Shown: in pieces, positions 14,490 through 20,879 of the stretch | Layout: the number at the start of each line of letters is the position of its first letter | Position numbering within the stretch: the first letter of the stretch is position 1 | Origin: CAZJBP01 sp964544115 | Lineage (GTDB): Bacteria > Verrucomicrobiota > Kiritimatiellia > UBA8416 > JADHWI01 | Direction of reading: 5' to 3' | NCBI GenBank assembly: GCA_964544115.1 | Contig: CAZJBP010000057.1 | Location: 1-20,879 of the forward strand | Length of the DNA stretch: 20,879 bases | Notes under the pieces: model-generated | What the model saw: only the letters and a program-made list of their open reading frames with translations | What the model was told of the DNA's origin: nothing | Databases searched by the model: none | Made by a program: the position numbers and the translations under genes

Positions 14490-16904
14490 CTAGGCCGCCG
14501 CGGAGCCCTGGCCGCCGCCGAATTCATAGCAGTAGATCGAAGCGGCCAGCAGGTTCGTGCACTGGTCTCGCAATCGAATCCGGTCGCTGGCCGTGTACGT
14601 GTTGACGAACTTCAGCATCTGGCCGACCGACACATCCTTCCATGCGGCTTCTCCGCCCTTGTAGCGAATGGTCTTGTCGTCCGCGGACACGACATCCTTG
14701 GCCGTCGCCCCGGTGCCCCAGATCCAGGGCCGCGGCTCCTTGTTGAGCCGCTCGGCAATGAAGTCCTTGAGCCTCTGGAGGTACTGGTAGCGGTCCACCA
14801 GCACCTGGAACGCGGCTTTGCCCCCGTCGGTCTTGCAGGCGCGCATGGCCGTCCTGGCGGCTTCAGACGCCTCCTTGAATCGATATTCGGCGACGAGCGT
14901 TGCGCAGTCGGTCCGGGTGCTGCCGGCTTGGTCGCGCTCGCCCTGGACCAGGGCCTCCAGTTCGGCCTCCTTCTGCTTTTGGGCCTCGTCCTCTGCGAGC
15001 CTGCGGGCCGCGTCTTCCTCTTGCCGCTTCTGCGCGTCCCGGCCGGCCTCGGCTTCGCCTTTCAGTTTCACCGCCCGTTCCGCAGCTGCCTTCATGCGGG
15101 CCCCCTGTGCGGAGGCGTCCGTGAGAACCGCCCGCACCGATCCGAGGAGGTTCGACATCGTGCCGGCTGCCTCCGCCGCCTCGGCGACCGTGCCGGCCGC
15201 CTCCGCCGTCGCCAGCAGCGCGACGGCCTCTTCGCCCAGAGACCGGCCTTTTTCGCCTGCCTTCGCGATCGCCGGTTGAGCCGCAAGGATGCGGATGGCA
15301 AGGCCGCGGATGTCCAGCTCCGACACAGGTGCGTCGTCCGCGGAGGCCCCAGCCGCAGGGAGGTTCGTGACCGCGGCGGGACCGTTGGTCGAAACGGGCG
15401 GGGCGGCCGCGGCTTCAACCCGCAGGGCCTCCCAGGTCGCGGCGTCGGGGGGCTGGTCCAGAACGACGAACAGCGCGTTGCTGGCGGATGCCACCCAGGT
15501 GGCTGCCTCGGTCGACAGCCCCTCGATCCGTCCGACCGAGTTGGTGATCTGAGCGCAGGTATTCGTGCAGGCGGCGCGCTGTTCGCGGAGGGCGAACTGC
15601 GCCCGCCGACCCGCGACCATGCGCGTATCGCGCTGGCGCTGGAGATACGTCAGCCCCGCGCCGCATCCGGCGGCGGCCAGCAGCAGGAGCATCCACAGGA
15701 CCCGCCGCCGGCGGCGCCGGCGGGAGGCCTCACGCTGGGTCCGTTCCGCATCCATCATTTCGATCCTGGCGGCCTTGGTCGCCATGTCCGGCGCCGAGAG
15801 GCGCGGCTTGGCCGCCTTGATGATGATTCGGGGGCGCGTACCGGCCTGTTCGCCGCCGGCTTCATCGATGTGCTGGGTGACGCGCGGCAGATGGGCCGTT
15901 GCCGGCTGTGCGGTCGTGGCGCGCAGCTTGAGGCGCGCCGACCGGTCCGACCGGGGGAGCACTTCCAGCACCCTGCGGAAGTCGCTGATGAGCGAGGCGT
16001 AGGTCGGGTATCGAAGCAGGGGGTCCGTCTGCAGCATGCGTGTAATGACGCTCTCGACCTGGGGATGAACGCCCGCGCAGACCGATGACAGCGGCGGGGG
16101 CTGTGCGTCGAGGCGGGCCTTCACCACATCGGCGGGCGTCTCGCCGTCGAAGGGCGGCTTGGACGCGATGGCGTGGTAAAGCGTGGCCCCCAGGCTGTAG
16201 ATGTCCGACCGCAGGTCGACCTTCTGCCGGCGCACCTTTTCCGGCGCGATGTAGTAGGGGGTGCCCCAGATGCCTTCCCCGGCCGCCTGGTTGGCCAGGG
16301 AGGCCAGGCCGAAGTCCACCAGCTTGGTCCGCCCCTTCTCATCGATCAGGATGTTCTCGGGCTTGATGTCGCCGTGCAGCAGGCCCGTCTCGTCGGCGGC
16401 TTTCAGCGCGAGGGCAATATCCAGGCCGATCTTCACGGCCAGGCCCTGGTTGACGGGCTTTCCCTGGGCGATGTAGCTGTCCAGGCCGTGACCGTTGACC
16501 AGCTCCATGACGATGTACGGCTGCCCGCGCTCCTGGCCGATCGAATAGATCTGCGCGATATTCGGGTGGTTCAGCCGGGCCGCGGCCTGGGCTTCCAGGC
16601 GGAACTTCTCGACGGACTCGGTGTTCTGCCCGAGCGACTCCTGCATGACCTTGATCGCGACCAGGCGCCCAAGGGCTTCGTCTTCGGCGACATAGACGCT
16701 GCCCATGCCGCCGGTTCCGATCAGGTCCAGCAGGATGAACTGGCCGAGTTTGGCAGGCACCGTGGCGGGGTGCCGGCACTGGGGGCACTCGATGCGAGTG
16801 AAGGGCGCGAGCTCGCGAATGTCGATCGGGCACTCGCACTGGCTGCACACCAGCTGATCAAAACGCTCGACGGCAACCCCGATATGGCCCTGTTCGCTGT
16901 TCAT
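14490..16904 (-). CDS. Zinc-ribbon transmembrane Ser/Thr protein kinase (non-RD)
   Basis: 804 residues. Cys20, Cys23, Cys40 and Cys43 form a probable zinc ribbon. The kinase domain (about 54-315) has GTGGMG (63-68), VAIK with Lys85, Glu104, LLHGDIKPEN with catalytic Asp179 (HGD, so Arg is absent: a non-RD kinase), DFG (197-199) and APE (220-222). All catalytic residues are present. A basic patch precedes a transmembrane helix near 400-420. The external part is a Thr/Ala-rich and then coiled-coil region ending in a domain (from about 668) homologous to that of the downstream protein. AAGGA lies 5 nt before the ATG. The stop is an in-frame TAG. Without it the frame continues to 14418 with 23 codons ending RLLTY, resembling the partner's end. 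Divergent from lgt. Substrate unknown. Confidence 0.88.
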   Translation of the reverse strand: MNSEQGHIGVAVERFDQLVCSQCECPIDIRELAPFTRIECPQCRHPATVPAKLGQFILLDLIGTGGMGSVYVAEDEALGRLVAIKVMQESLGQNTESVEKFRLEAQAAARLNHPNIAQIYSIGQERGQPYIVMELVNGHGLDSYIAQGKPVNQGLAVKIGLDIALALKAADETGLLHGDIKPENILIDEKGRTKLVDFGLASLANQAAGEGIWGTPYYIAPEKVRRQKVDLRSDIYSLGATLYHAIASKPPFDGETPADVVKARLDAQPPPLSSVCAGVHPQVESVITRMLQTDPLLRYPTYASLISDFRRVLEVLPRSDRSARLKLRATTAQPATAHLPRVTQHIDEAGGEQAGTRPRIIIKAAKPRLSAPDMATKAARIEMMDAERTQREASRRRRRRRVLWMLLLLAAAGCGAGLTYLQRQRDTRMVAGRRAQFALREQRAACTNTCAQITNSVGRIEGLSTEAATWVASASNALFVVLDQPPDAATWEALRVEAAAAPPVSTNGPAAVTNLPAAGASADDAPVSELDIRGLAIRILAAQPAIAKAGEKGRSLGEEAVALLATAEAAGTVAEAAEAAGTMSNLLGSVRAVLTDASAQGARMKAAAERAVKLKGEAEAGRDAQKRQEEDAARRLAEDEAQKQKEAELEALVQGERDQAGSTRTDCATLVAEYRFKEASEAARTAMRACKTDGGKAAFQVLVDRYQYLQRLKDFIAERLNKEPRPWIWGTGATAKDVVSADDKTIRYKGGEAAWKDVSVGQMLKFVNTYTASDRIRLRDQCTNLLAASIYCYEFGGGQGSAAA

Positions 16905-16909
16905 CTTTG

Positions 16910-16914
16910 TCCTT
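16910..16914 (-). promoter_or_regulatory. Shine-Dalgarno of the kinase gene, with adjacent 5'-UTR hairpin
   Basis: AAGGA, 5 nt before the ATG. Immediately upstream in the transcript is a perfect 6-bp stem, GGGCCG-TTCC-CGGCCC (16919-16934), which could influence access to the ribosome-binding site. Confidence 0.55.
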
Positions 16915-16963
16915 GGAAGGGCCGGGAACGGCCCCCATACTGCTGCGCCTTAAACACTAAGAG

Positions 16964-16987
16964 CGCGGTGGGACATTGTCCACCGCG
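16964..16987. promoter_or_regulatory. Palindrome in the kinase/lgt divergent intergenic region
   Basis: CGCGGTGG (16964-16971) and CCACCGCG (16980-16987) are perfect inverted arms around GACATTGT, and the inner ACA/TGT almost extends the symmetry. The position between two divergent genes fits an operator or a 5'-UTR hairpin of lgt. No regulator gene is in the window to pair it with. Confidence 0.5.
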
Positions 16988-17019
16988 AAATGGGCCGGTG
17001 CGGCCGCTGGGTGTCTGAT

Positions 17020-17877
17020 ATGCATTCGGAGCTGTTTTCGATTGGGGGGCTCGTCATCCGCGGCTATGGCCTGATGATGGCCCTGGGGTTCATTCTGGGC
17101 CTGGTGAGCTGGGTGCGGGTGGGGCGGGGCTCCGGCAGGGATTTCACCTACTGCTCGGACCTGCTCTTCTGGGTGATGGTGTCGGGGATTGCCGGGGCGC
17201 GCGCGGTCTACGTGCTGTTCGAGTGGGATTACTACCGGAAGTACCCCTGGCTGATCCTGCGCATCGATCAGGGCGGGCTGGTGTTCTATGGCGGGTTCCT
17301 CTTCTCCGCGCTGGCGCTGATGGTCTTTGCGCGGCGGCACCGGGAGAGCCTGATGTCGCTGCTGGACTTCGTGATCACCTCTGTGCCCCTGGCTCACGCA
17401 TTTGGCCGGGTCGGCTGCTTTCTCAACGGGTGCTGCTTCGGGCGCCCTCACGCGAGCCCGCTGGGAGTGCGGTTCCCGGCCGGCAGCCCGGTGGCGTGGT
17501 ACCAGATGGAGATAGGATTGATTCCGCGCGAGGCGGCCGCCACGCTGCCGGTCCACCCGGTGCAGCTCTACGAGGCCGCGCTCAACGTGCTGCTCTACGG
17601 GGTGGTGGTCTGGCACTACCGGCGCAGCCGGCGCGAGGGCAGCACGACGGCACTGTATCTGCTGGCTTACGCGGTCATCCGGTTCGCGACGGAGACGTTC
17701 CGCGGCGACGACCGGCTGCGCTGGCAGGGGCTGTCGGTGTCGCAGCACGTCAGCATCGGTCTGTTCTTAATGGGGGTGATGGTTCTGGCATGGACACGAC
17801 GCGCGCAACAGCAGCAGCCTCACAGCGCTTCACCGCGGGACCCGCAGACGCCGGCGAGCGGCTCGACCGCTGGCTGA
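17020..17877 (+). CDS. lgt: Prolipoprotein diacylglyceryl transferase
   Basis: Integral inner-membrane enzyme that transfers diacylglycerol from phosphatidylglycerol to the lipobox cysteine of prolipoproteins. 285 residues from ATG 17020 (MHSELFSIGG, the usual Lgt beginning). ATG 16990 would add ten residues, and neither has a clear Shine-Dalgarno. Several hydrophobic helices are visible. The signature is intact: the IRGYGLMMALGF start, GGLVFYGGF, AHAFGRVGCFLNGCCFG (with the essential HGRxGCFxNGC-type motif) and HPVQLYEAALN. The last 88 nt overlap the following pseudouridine synthase gene, so the product's polar Gln/Ser/Pro-rich tail is encoded over that gene's start. Confidence 0.94.
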   Translation: MHSELFSIGGLVIRGYGLMMALGFILGLVSWVRVGRGSGRDFTYCSDLLFWVMVSGIAGARAVYVLFEWDYYRKYPWLILRIDQGGLVFYGGFLFSALALMVFARRHRESLMSLLDFVITSVPLAHAFGRVGCFLNGCCFGRPHASPLGVRFPAGSPVAWYQMEIGLIPREAAATLPVHPVQLYEAALNVLLYGVVVWHYRRSRREGSTTALYLLAYAVIRFATETFRGDDRLRWQGLSVSQHVSIGLFLMGVMVLAWTRRAQQQQPHSASPRDPQTPASGSTAG

Positions 17878-18773
17878 CCGGGCGACTTCCCGAGCTGTCA
17901 CGGGCCCGTGTGCAGGCCCTGATTCGCGACGGGAACGTGTGCGCCGCGGGCGGCTCGCGGATAGAGCCCTCCCGGAAGGTGCGCCCGGGGCTGACGGTCG
18001 ACGTGACCATCCCGCCGCCGGTGGCCGTCAGCGTCAAACCCGAGGCGATTCCGCTGAACGTCGTCTACGAGGACGCCGACATCATTGTCGTCAACAAGCC
18101 GCCCGGGCTGGTGGTTCACCCGGCCCCGGGCCACGCCACCGGCACGCTGGTGAATGCGCTGCTCCACCACTGCCACGACCTCGCCGGAATCGGCAGCGAG
18201 CTGAGGCCCGGCATCGTGCATCGGCTGGACTGCGACACCAGCGGGCTGATCGTGGTCGCCAAGACCGAGGCGGCCATGCAGTCTCTGAGCCGGCAGTTCC
18301 GGCGTCGTACGGTGGTCAAGCGCTATGCCGCCGTGGTGCATGGTCGCCCGCAGCCGCCGCGCGGCGTGATCGATGCCCCCATCGGGCGCAACCCGACCGA
18401 CCGCAAGCGCATGAGCACCCGCGCCCGCAAAGGCCGCGAGGCCCACACGACGTATCGCCTGGCCGCGGTCGTGGGATCCTGCAGCCTGGTGCGGCTGCGC
18501 ATCGCGACGGGGCGCACGCACCAGATCCGGGTGCACATGGCCTACGCCGGCTACCCCCTCGTCGGGGACGCGCAATACGGCCGACCGGCGCTGGATCGGG
18601 ACCTGAGCGCCCAGCCCGCCCGGCAGATGCTCCACGCGGAGTCGCTGCAGATCGACCACCCGGTGACGGGGCGGCGCATGCGCTTCCTGGCGCCCTGGCC
18701 TGAGGATTTCCGCCGCCTGCTGCACGCGCTGCGGGACGCAGCGAAGGGGGAGCAGAAGAAGGGCAAGGGGTAG
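17790..18773 (+). CDS. RluD-like 23S rRNA pseudouridine synthase
   Basis: 327 residues. S4 domain at about 23-75 (ERLDRWLTGRLPELSRARVQALIRDGNV), then the catalytic domain: PLNVVYEDADIIVVNKPPGLVVHPAPGH, the catalytic loop IVHRLDCDTSG with Asp147, VVKRYAAVVHG, and RLRIATGRTHQIRVHMAYAGYPLVGD. The architecture matches RluD, which modifies helix 69 of 23S rRNA. I assign the family with confidence and the exact target less so. The frame is open back to 17223 inside lgt, but conserved sequence begins only after ATG 17790, and a GGGGGTGAT lies upstream. The 88-nt overlap with lgt suggests coupled translation. The order lsp/lgt near rluD is common in bacteria. Confidence 0.92.
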   Translation: MDTTRATAAASQRFTAGPADAGERLDRWLTGRLPELSRARVQALIRDGNVCAAGGSRIEPSRKVRPGLTVDVTIPPPVAVSVKPEAIPLNVVYEDADIIVVNKPPGLVVHPAPGHATGTLVNALLHHCHDLAGIGSELRPGIVHRLDCDTSGLIVVAKTEAAMQSLSRQFRRRTVVKRYAAVVHGRPQPPRGVIDAPIGRNPTDRKRMSTRARKGREAHTTYRLAAVVGSCSLVRLRIATGRTHQIRVHMAYAGYPLVGDAQYGRPALDRDLSAQPARQMLHAESLQIDHPVTGRRMRFLAPWPEDFRRLLHALRDAAKGEQKKGKG

Positions 18774-18794
18774 GGTTCAGGGTTCGGGGTTCAG
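18774..18794 (+). repeat. GGTTCAG heptamer array (left of a two-gene cassette)
   Basis: Three 7-nt units, GGTTCAG, GGTTCGG, GGTTCAG, directly after the rluD-like stop. Sixteen bases (18779-18794) recur as a perfect inverted copy at 20133-20148, beyond the next two genes. Confidence 0.8.
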
Positions 18795-18818
18795 TCGGAC
18801 GGAAGGGGCGCGGAAACG

Positions 18819-19367
18819 ATGGGTAAGCCTTGGATCTTGATAGGGGTGACTCTGGCGATGGCGCTGACAGCGTCGGCTGACTTCTTCATCCTGAACGGCG
18901 GAGGACTGGTCGAGGGCTCCGTCCTGCGGACAAATGCGAATGGAAGCGTGACGATCAAGACGAAGAGCGGTGTCCAGACGTACAGTGTCGCGGAGTTCAC
19001 GGACGAGACCCGTGACATGCACTTTGCCGGCGTGGAAATCCCCGTCGAGGCAGAAGCGACGCAGCAAACGCAACCCGCCGAGAGCAGGGACCCCACAGGG
19101 CTGCTCTCTATGGGAGCCAGGCACGTCAGCGGGAAACACGTCGCGGGTCTTGCCATCGCGGGAGCGGTGTGCCTGGCGATTGGCGGGCTCTGGATGATCA
19201 TTGCAGGATTCGCGGAGTCGCCGCTCTGGGGGATCGCGTTCCTCATCTCCGGCGGCATTGCCGAGCTTGCCTTCATCTTCACCCACTGGGACCGAGCGAA
19301 GACGCCCCTTCTGATCCAGATCCTCGGGGTGGCTCTACTGGTCGGCGCGATGTTGGCGTCGCGTTGA
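18819..19367 (+). CDS. Unknown membrane protein with N-terminal signal peptide and three C-terminal helices
   Basis: 182 residues, function not recognised. A signal peptide or N-terminal helix (ILIGVTLAMALTASADF) is followed by a small beta-rich segment, FFILNGGGLVEGSVLRTNANG then VTIKTKSGVQTYSVAEF. This type of LxNGxxxEGxVxxxxxGxVxIxTxxG module recurs in secreted proteins of PVC bacteria (recollection, not searched). A polar linker leads to three hydrophobic stretches (about 108-131, 134-151 and 162-180), which suggests a membrane anchor in the C-terminal half. ATG 18819 is the first sensible start, and no strong Shine-Dalgarno is visible. Four bases separate it from the L,D-transpeptidase-like gene, so the two are probably co-transcribed. 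Confidence 0.75.
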   Translation: MGKPWILIGVTLAMALTASADFFILNGGGLVEGSVLRTNANGSVTIKTKSGVQTYSVAEFTDETRDMHFAGVEIPVEAEATQQTQPAESRDPTGLLSMGARHVSGKHVAGLAIAGAVCLAIGGLWMIIAGFAESPLWGIAFLISGGIAELAFIFTHWDRAKTPLLIQILGVALLVGAMLASR

Positions 19368-19371
19368 GAAC

Positions 19372-20136
19372 ATGAAACCATCGCCGGCTTACGTGAAGAA
19401 GATCAACAGATTCCATGTCCTCCTGTCGCTCCTGGTGATCAGCGTTTGCGCCATTCCGTTTCGGGCGCAGGTGCAGCGTCCCGTCGTGGCGGCCATCCAA
19501 GTCATGAAGGGCAAGAAGACCATCGCTGACCGGCTGGTTCAGTATGGGGACGCGGCGCGTGCGCGACTGGCGCCCTTCTTTGTGCACGCAGACGTGGCGT
19601 ATCCTCCGGAGCGGGTGACGCTCGTCGGGCTGAAGGCCGAACGGACCGTTCAGGTGTGGGTGGCGGGAGCCGATGGCGCGTGGAAGCACCTCCGAGACTA
19701 TGCGATCCAGGGCATGAGCGGCACCCTTGGGCCGAAGCTCAAGGAGGGCGACATGCAGGTGCCCGAGGGGTGTTACCGAATCGAATCCCTGAACCCGAAC
19801 AGCCTGTACCATCTCGCGCTGCGGGTGAGTTACCCCAATGCGGAAGACCGCCGGCGGGGCAGACAGGATGGGCGAGCCGATCTCGGATCGGACATCATGG
19901 TTCACGGGAAGACCTGTTCCATTGGATGTCTCGCCATGGGCGACGAGGCGTCCGAGGATCTGTTCGTCCTTGCCGCCGAAACCGGGATCGACAATGTCGC
20001 CTTGATCCTGAGCCCCGTGGATTTCCGGGTTCGTGATCTGCCAAGGGACATGCCCCCGCTCCCCGCGTGGGCGGATCAACTCTACACATCCATCAGGCAG
20101 GAACTGGCTGCGCTGAGATTGCCGACTGAGCCCTGA
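19372..20136 (+). CDS. YafK/YkuD-type L,D-transpeptidase family protein
   Basis: 254 residues. An N-terminal hydrophobic anchor or signal (FHVLLSLLVISVCAIPF, 14-30) implies a periplasmic enzyme. The YkuD catalytic region is clear: EGDMQVPEGCYRI (125-137), LALRVSYPNAEDR, and the active-site block SDIMVHGKTCSIGCLAMG with His178, Ser183, Gly185 and nucleophile Cys186. YkuD enzymes make 3-3 cross-links or attach or release proteins at peptidoglycan meso-DAP. The YafK-like arrangement (HGxxxSIGCxAM, then DLF) resembles the branch that includes E. coli DpaA, which releases Braun lipoprotein. The specific reaction here is not decidable. It sits beside an unknown membrane protein, and both are bracketed by inverted heptamer repeats. 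Confidence 0.88.
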   Translation: MKPSPAYVKKINRFHVLLSLLVISVCAIPFRAQVQRPVVAAIQVMKGKKTIADRLVQYGDAARARLAPFFVHADVAYPPERVTLVGLKAERTVQVWVAGADGAWKHLRDYAIQGMSGTLGPKLKEGDMQVPEGCYRIESLNPNSLYHLALRVSYPNAEDRRRGRQDGRADLGSDIMVHGKTCSIGCLAMGDEASEDLFVLAAETGIDNVALILSPVDFRVRDLPRDMPPLPAWADQLYTSIRQELAALRLPTEP

Positions 20137-20148
20137 ACCCCGAACCCT
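20131..20148 (-). repeat. GGTTCAG heptamer array, inverted copy (right of the cassette)
   Basis: Reads CCCTGAA, CCCCGAA, CCCT on the plus strand. 20133-20148 is the exact reverse complement of 18779-18794. It overlaps the last codons of the L,D-transpeptidase-like gene and its outer end touches the nth stop codon (20147-20149). Confidence 0.8.
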
Positions 20149-20812
20149 ATTTGCCCGCCCTCTCTGAAGACGCCCGCCCCGTGTCGCACCAGCGGCGGAT
20201 CGGGCAGTCCGGGCAGTGCGGGTTGACCGGGCGGCAGACGGTCTGGCCGAAGGACACGAGGTAGCGGTTCCATGTCTTCCAGTAGCGGGCGGGGAGCAGG
20301 TCGCGCAGAGCCATCTCGGTCTCGTACGGCGTTCGGGTCCGGACCAACCCGAGGCGGTTGGTGATGCGGTGGACATGGACGTCGACGCAGATGCCCGGGC
20401 GGTCGAAGGCCACCGACACCACCAGGTTGGCCGTCTTGCGACCGACGCCCGGCAACTGGCAGAGCTCATCGATCGTGTGCGGAACGCGACCACCGAACCG
20501 TTGATCCAGCTCCCCTGGTAGCTGCTTCAGGTGGCCGGCCTTGACGCGGTAGAAGCCCACCGGGAAGATCAGCTTCTCGATCTCGCCCGCAGTTCGTTTG
20601 GCCAGGTCCGCCGGCGTGTTCACCGCGGCAAACAGCCGGCGGCAGGCGTCGGCCGTGGTGGCGTCCTGTGTGCGGGCGCTCAGGATCGTGGCCACGAGGA
20701 CCTTGAAGGGATCCTGCGTGTGCGCTTGGATCAGTTCGATGATCGGCGCGCGTCCCTTGAGGAACTCCGCCTTGAGCTTGGAGTTGACGGTCCTGATGTC
20801 AGCCGGTGTCAT
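20147..20812 (-). CDS. nth: Endonuclease III (bifunctional DNA glycosylase/AP lyase)
   Basis: Base-excision repair enzyme removing oxidised pyrimidines. 221 residues. The helix-hairpin-helix LPGVGRKTANLVV (120-132) contains catalytic Lys126. The GPD segment ICVDVHVHRITNRLGLV (141-157) has catalytic Asp144. The C-terminal [4Fe-4S] ligands are Cys193, Cys200, Cys203 and Cys209 with the canonical C-x6-C-x2-C-x5-C spacing. Full length for the family. A GGGAG abuts the ATG at 20812 almost without spacing, so initiation may be weak, but no better start exists. It converges on the L,D-transpeptidase-like gene, with its stop inside the heptamer array. Confidence 0.96.
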   Translation of the reverse strand: MTPADIRTVNSKLKAEFLKGRAPIIELIQAHTQDPFKVLVATILSARTQDATTADACRRLFAAVNTPADLAKRTAGEIEKLIFPVGFYRVKAGHLKQLPGELDQRFGGRVPHTIDELCQLPGVGRKTANLVVSVAFDRPGICVDVHVHRITNRLGLVRTRTPYETEMALRDLLPARYWKTWNRYLVSFGQTVCRPVNPHCPDCPIRRWCDTGRASSERAGK

Positions 20813-20854
20813 CTCCCGCTCACATACGACGGGGGCGCACGAAGGTCAAGAAAA

Positions 20855-20879
20855 GCTCAACGCCCAACGTTCAACGCTC
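20855..20879 (-). repeat. GTTGAGC heptamer array at the window edge (inverted)
   Basis: Units GCTCAAC, GCCCAAC, GTTCAAC and a partial GCTC. As reverse complement these read GTTGAAC, GTTGGGC, GTTGAGC, the same unit types as the arrays at 6505 and 6762, 14 kb away. The array is cut by the window end. Confidence 0.8.

Noticed and set aside
14490..14492. TAG as a pyrrolysine codon
   Set aside because: No pyl genes are visible and the context is a paralogue tail without conserved Lys-like position. Mutation or sequence error is simpler.
13791..16088. 765-codon open frame on the plus strand opposite the kinase and its partner
   Set aside because: Antisense shadow of two genes with recognisable motifs; the product is low-complexity and without family features.

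Overview
This 20.9-kb window is GC-rich bacterial chromosome, probably from a metagenome-assembled scaffold, because it contains a run of exactly 100 N at 8262-8361. No rRNA or tRNA gene is visible. The mix of core genes, a PPi-type phosphofructokinase, a zinc-ribbon Ser/Thr kinase and intergenic spaces full of 6- and 7-nt-period degenerate repeats suggests the PVC superphylum, perhaps Kiritimatiellota. That placement is an inference and was not tested.

Layout. 1-6408 (+): the 3' part of trpS, then scpA-scpB (condensin partners), hisC-tyrA-aroA-cmk (aromatic amino acid and CMP kinase block). Most junctions in this run are tight; the exception is a 215-bp repeat-bearing spacer before tyrA. 6409-7086: a repeat-rich spacer. 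7087-7704 (+): a lower-GC gene for a secreted C39-like cysteine protease. 7705-8698: a noncoding block with two copies of a ~243-bp multi-hairpin repeat (one interrupted by the assembly gap) and a 172-bp inverted hexamer-repeat element. 8699-8920 (+): infA. 8990-9892 (-): an RluA-family pseudouridine synthase. 10011-10907 (+): galU. 10976-12181 (-): PPi-dependent phosphofructokinase, converging on galU across a strong hairpin. 12313-12753 (+): dciA/DUF721. 12747-16904 (-): a two-gene unit made of a transmembrane zinc-ribbon Ser/Thr kinase and a membrane-anchored coiled-coil protein that shares the kinase's extracytoplasmic C-terminal domain. 17020-18773 (+): lgt overlapping a second RluA/RluD-type synthase. 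18819-20136 (+): two secreted or membrane proteins (a three-helix unknown and a YafK/YkuD-type L,D-transpeptidase), bracketed by inverted heptamer repeats. 20147-20812 (-): nth.

Most genes are housekeeping. The less ordinary parts are (1) the kinase and its paralogous coiled-coil partner, including an in-frame TAG in the kinase after which 23 more codons look like the partner's C-terminus; and (2) a system of degenerate 7-nt and 6-nt-period tandem repeats in many intergenic spaces, several arranged as inverted pairs that could fold into long hairpins.
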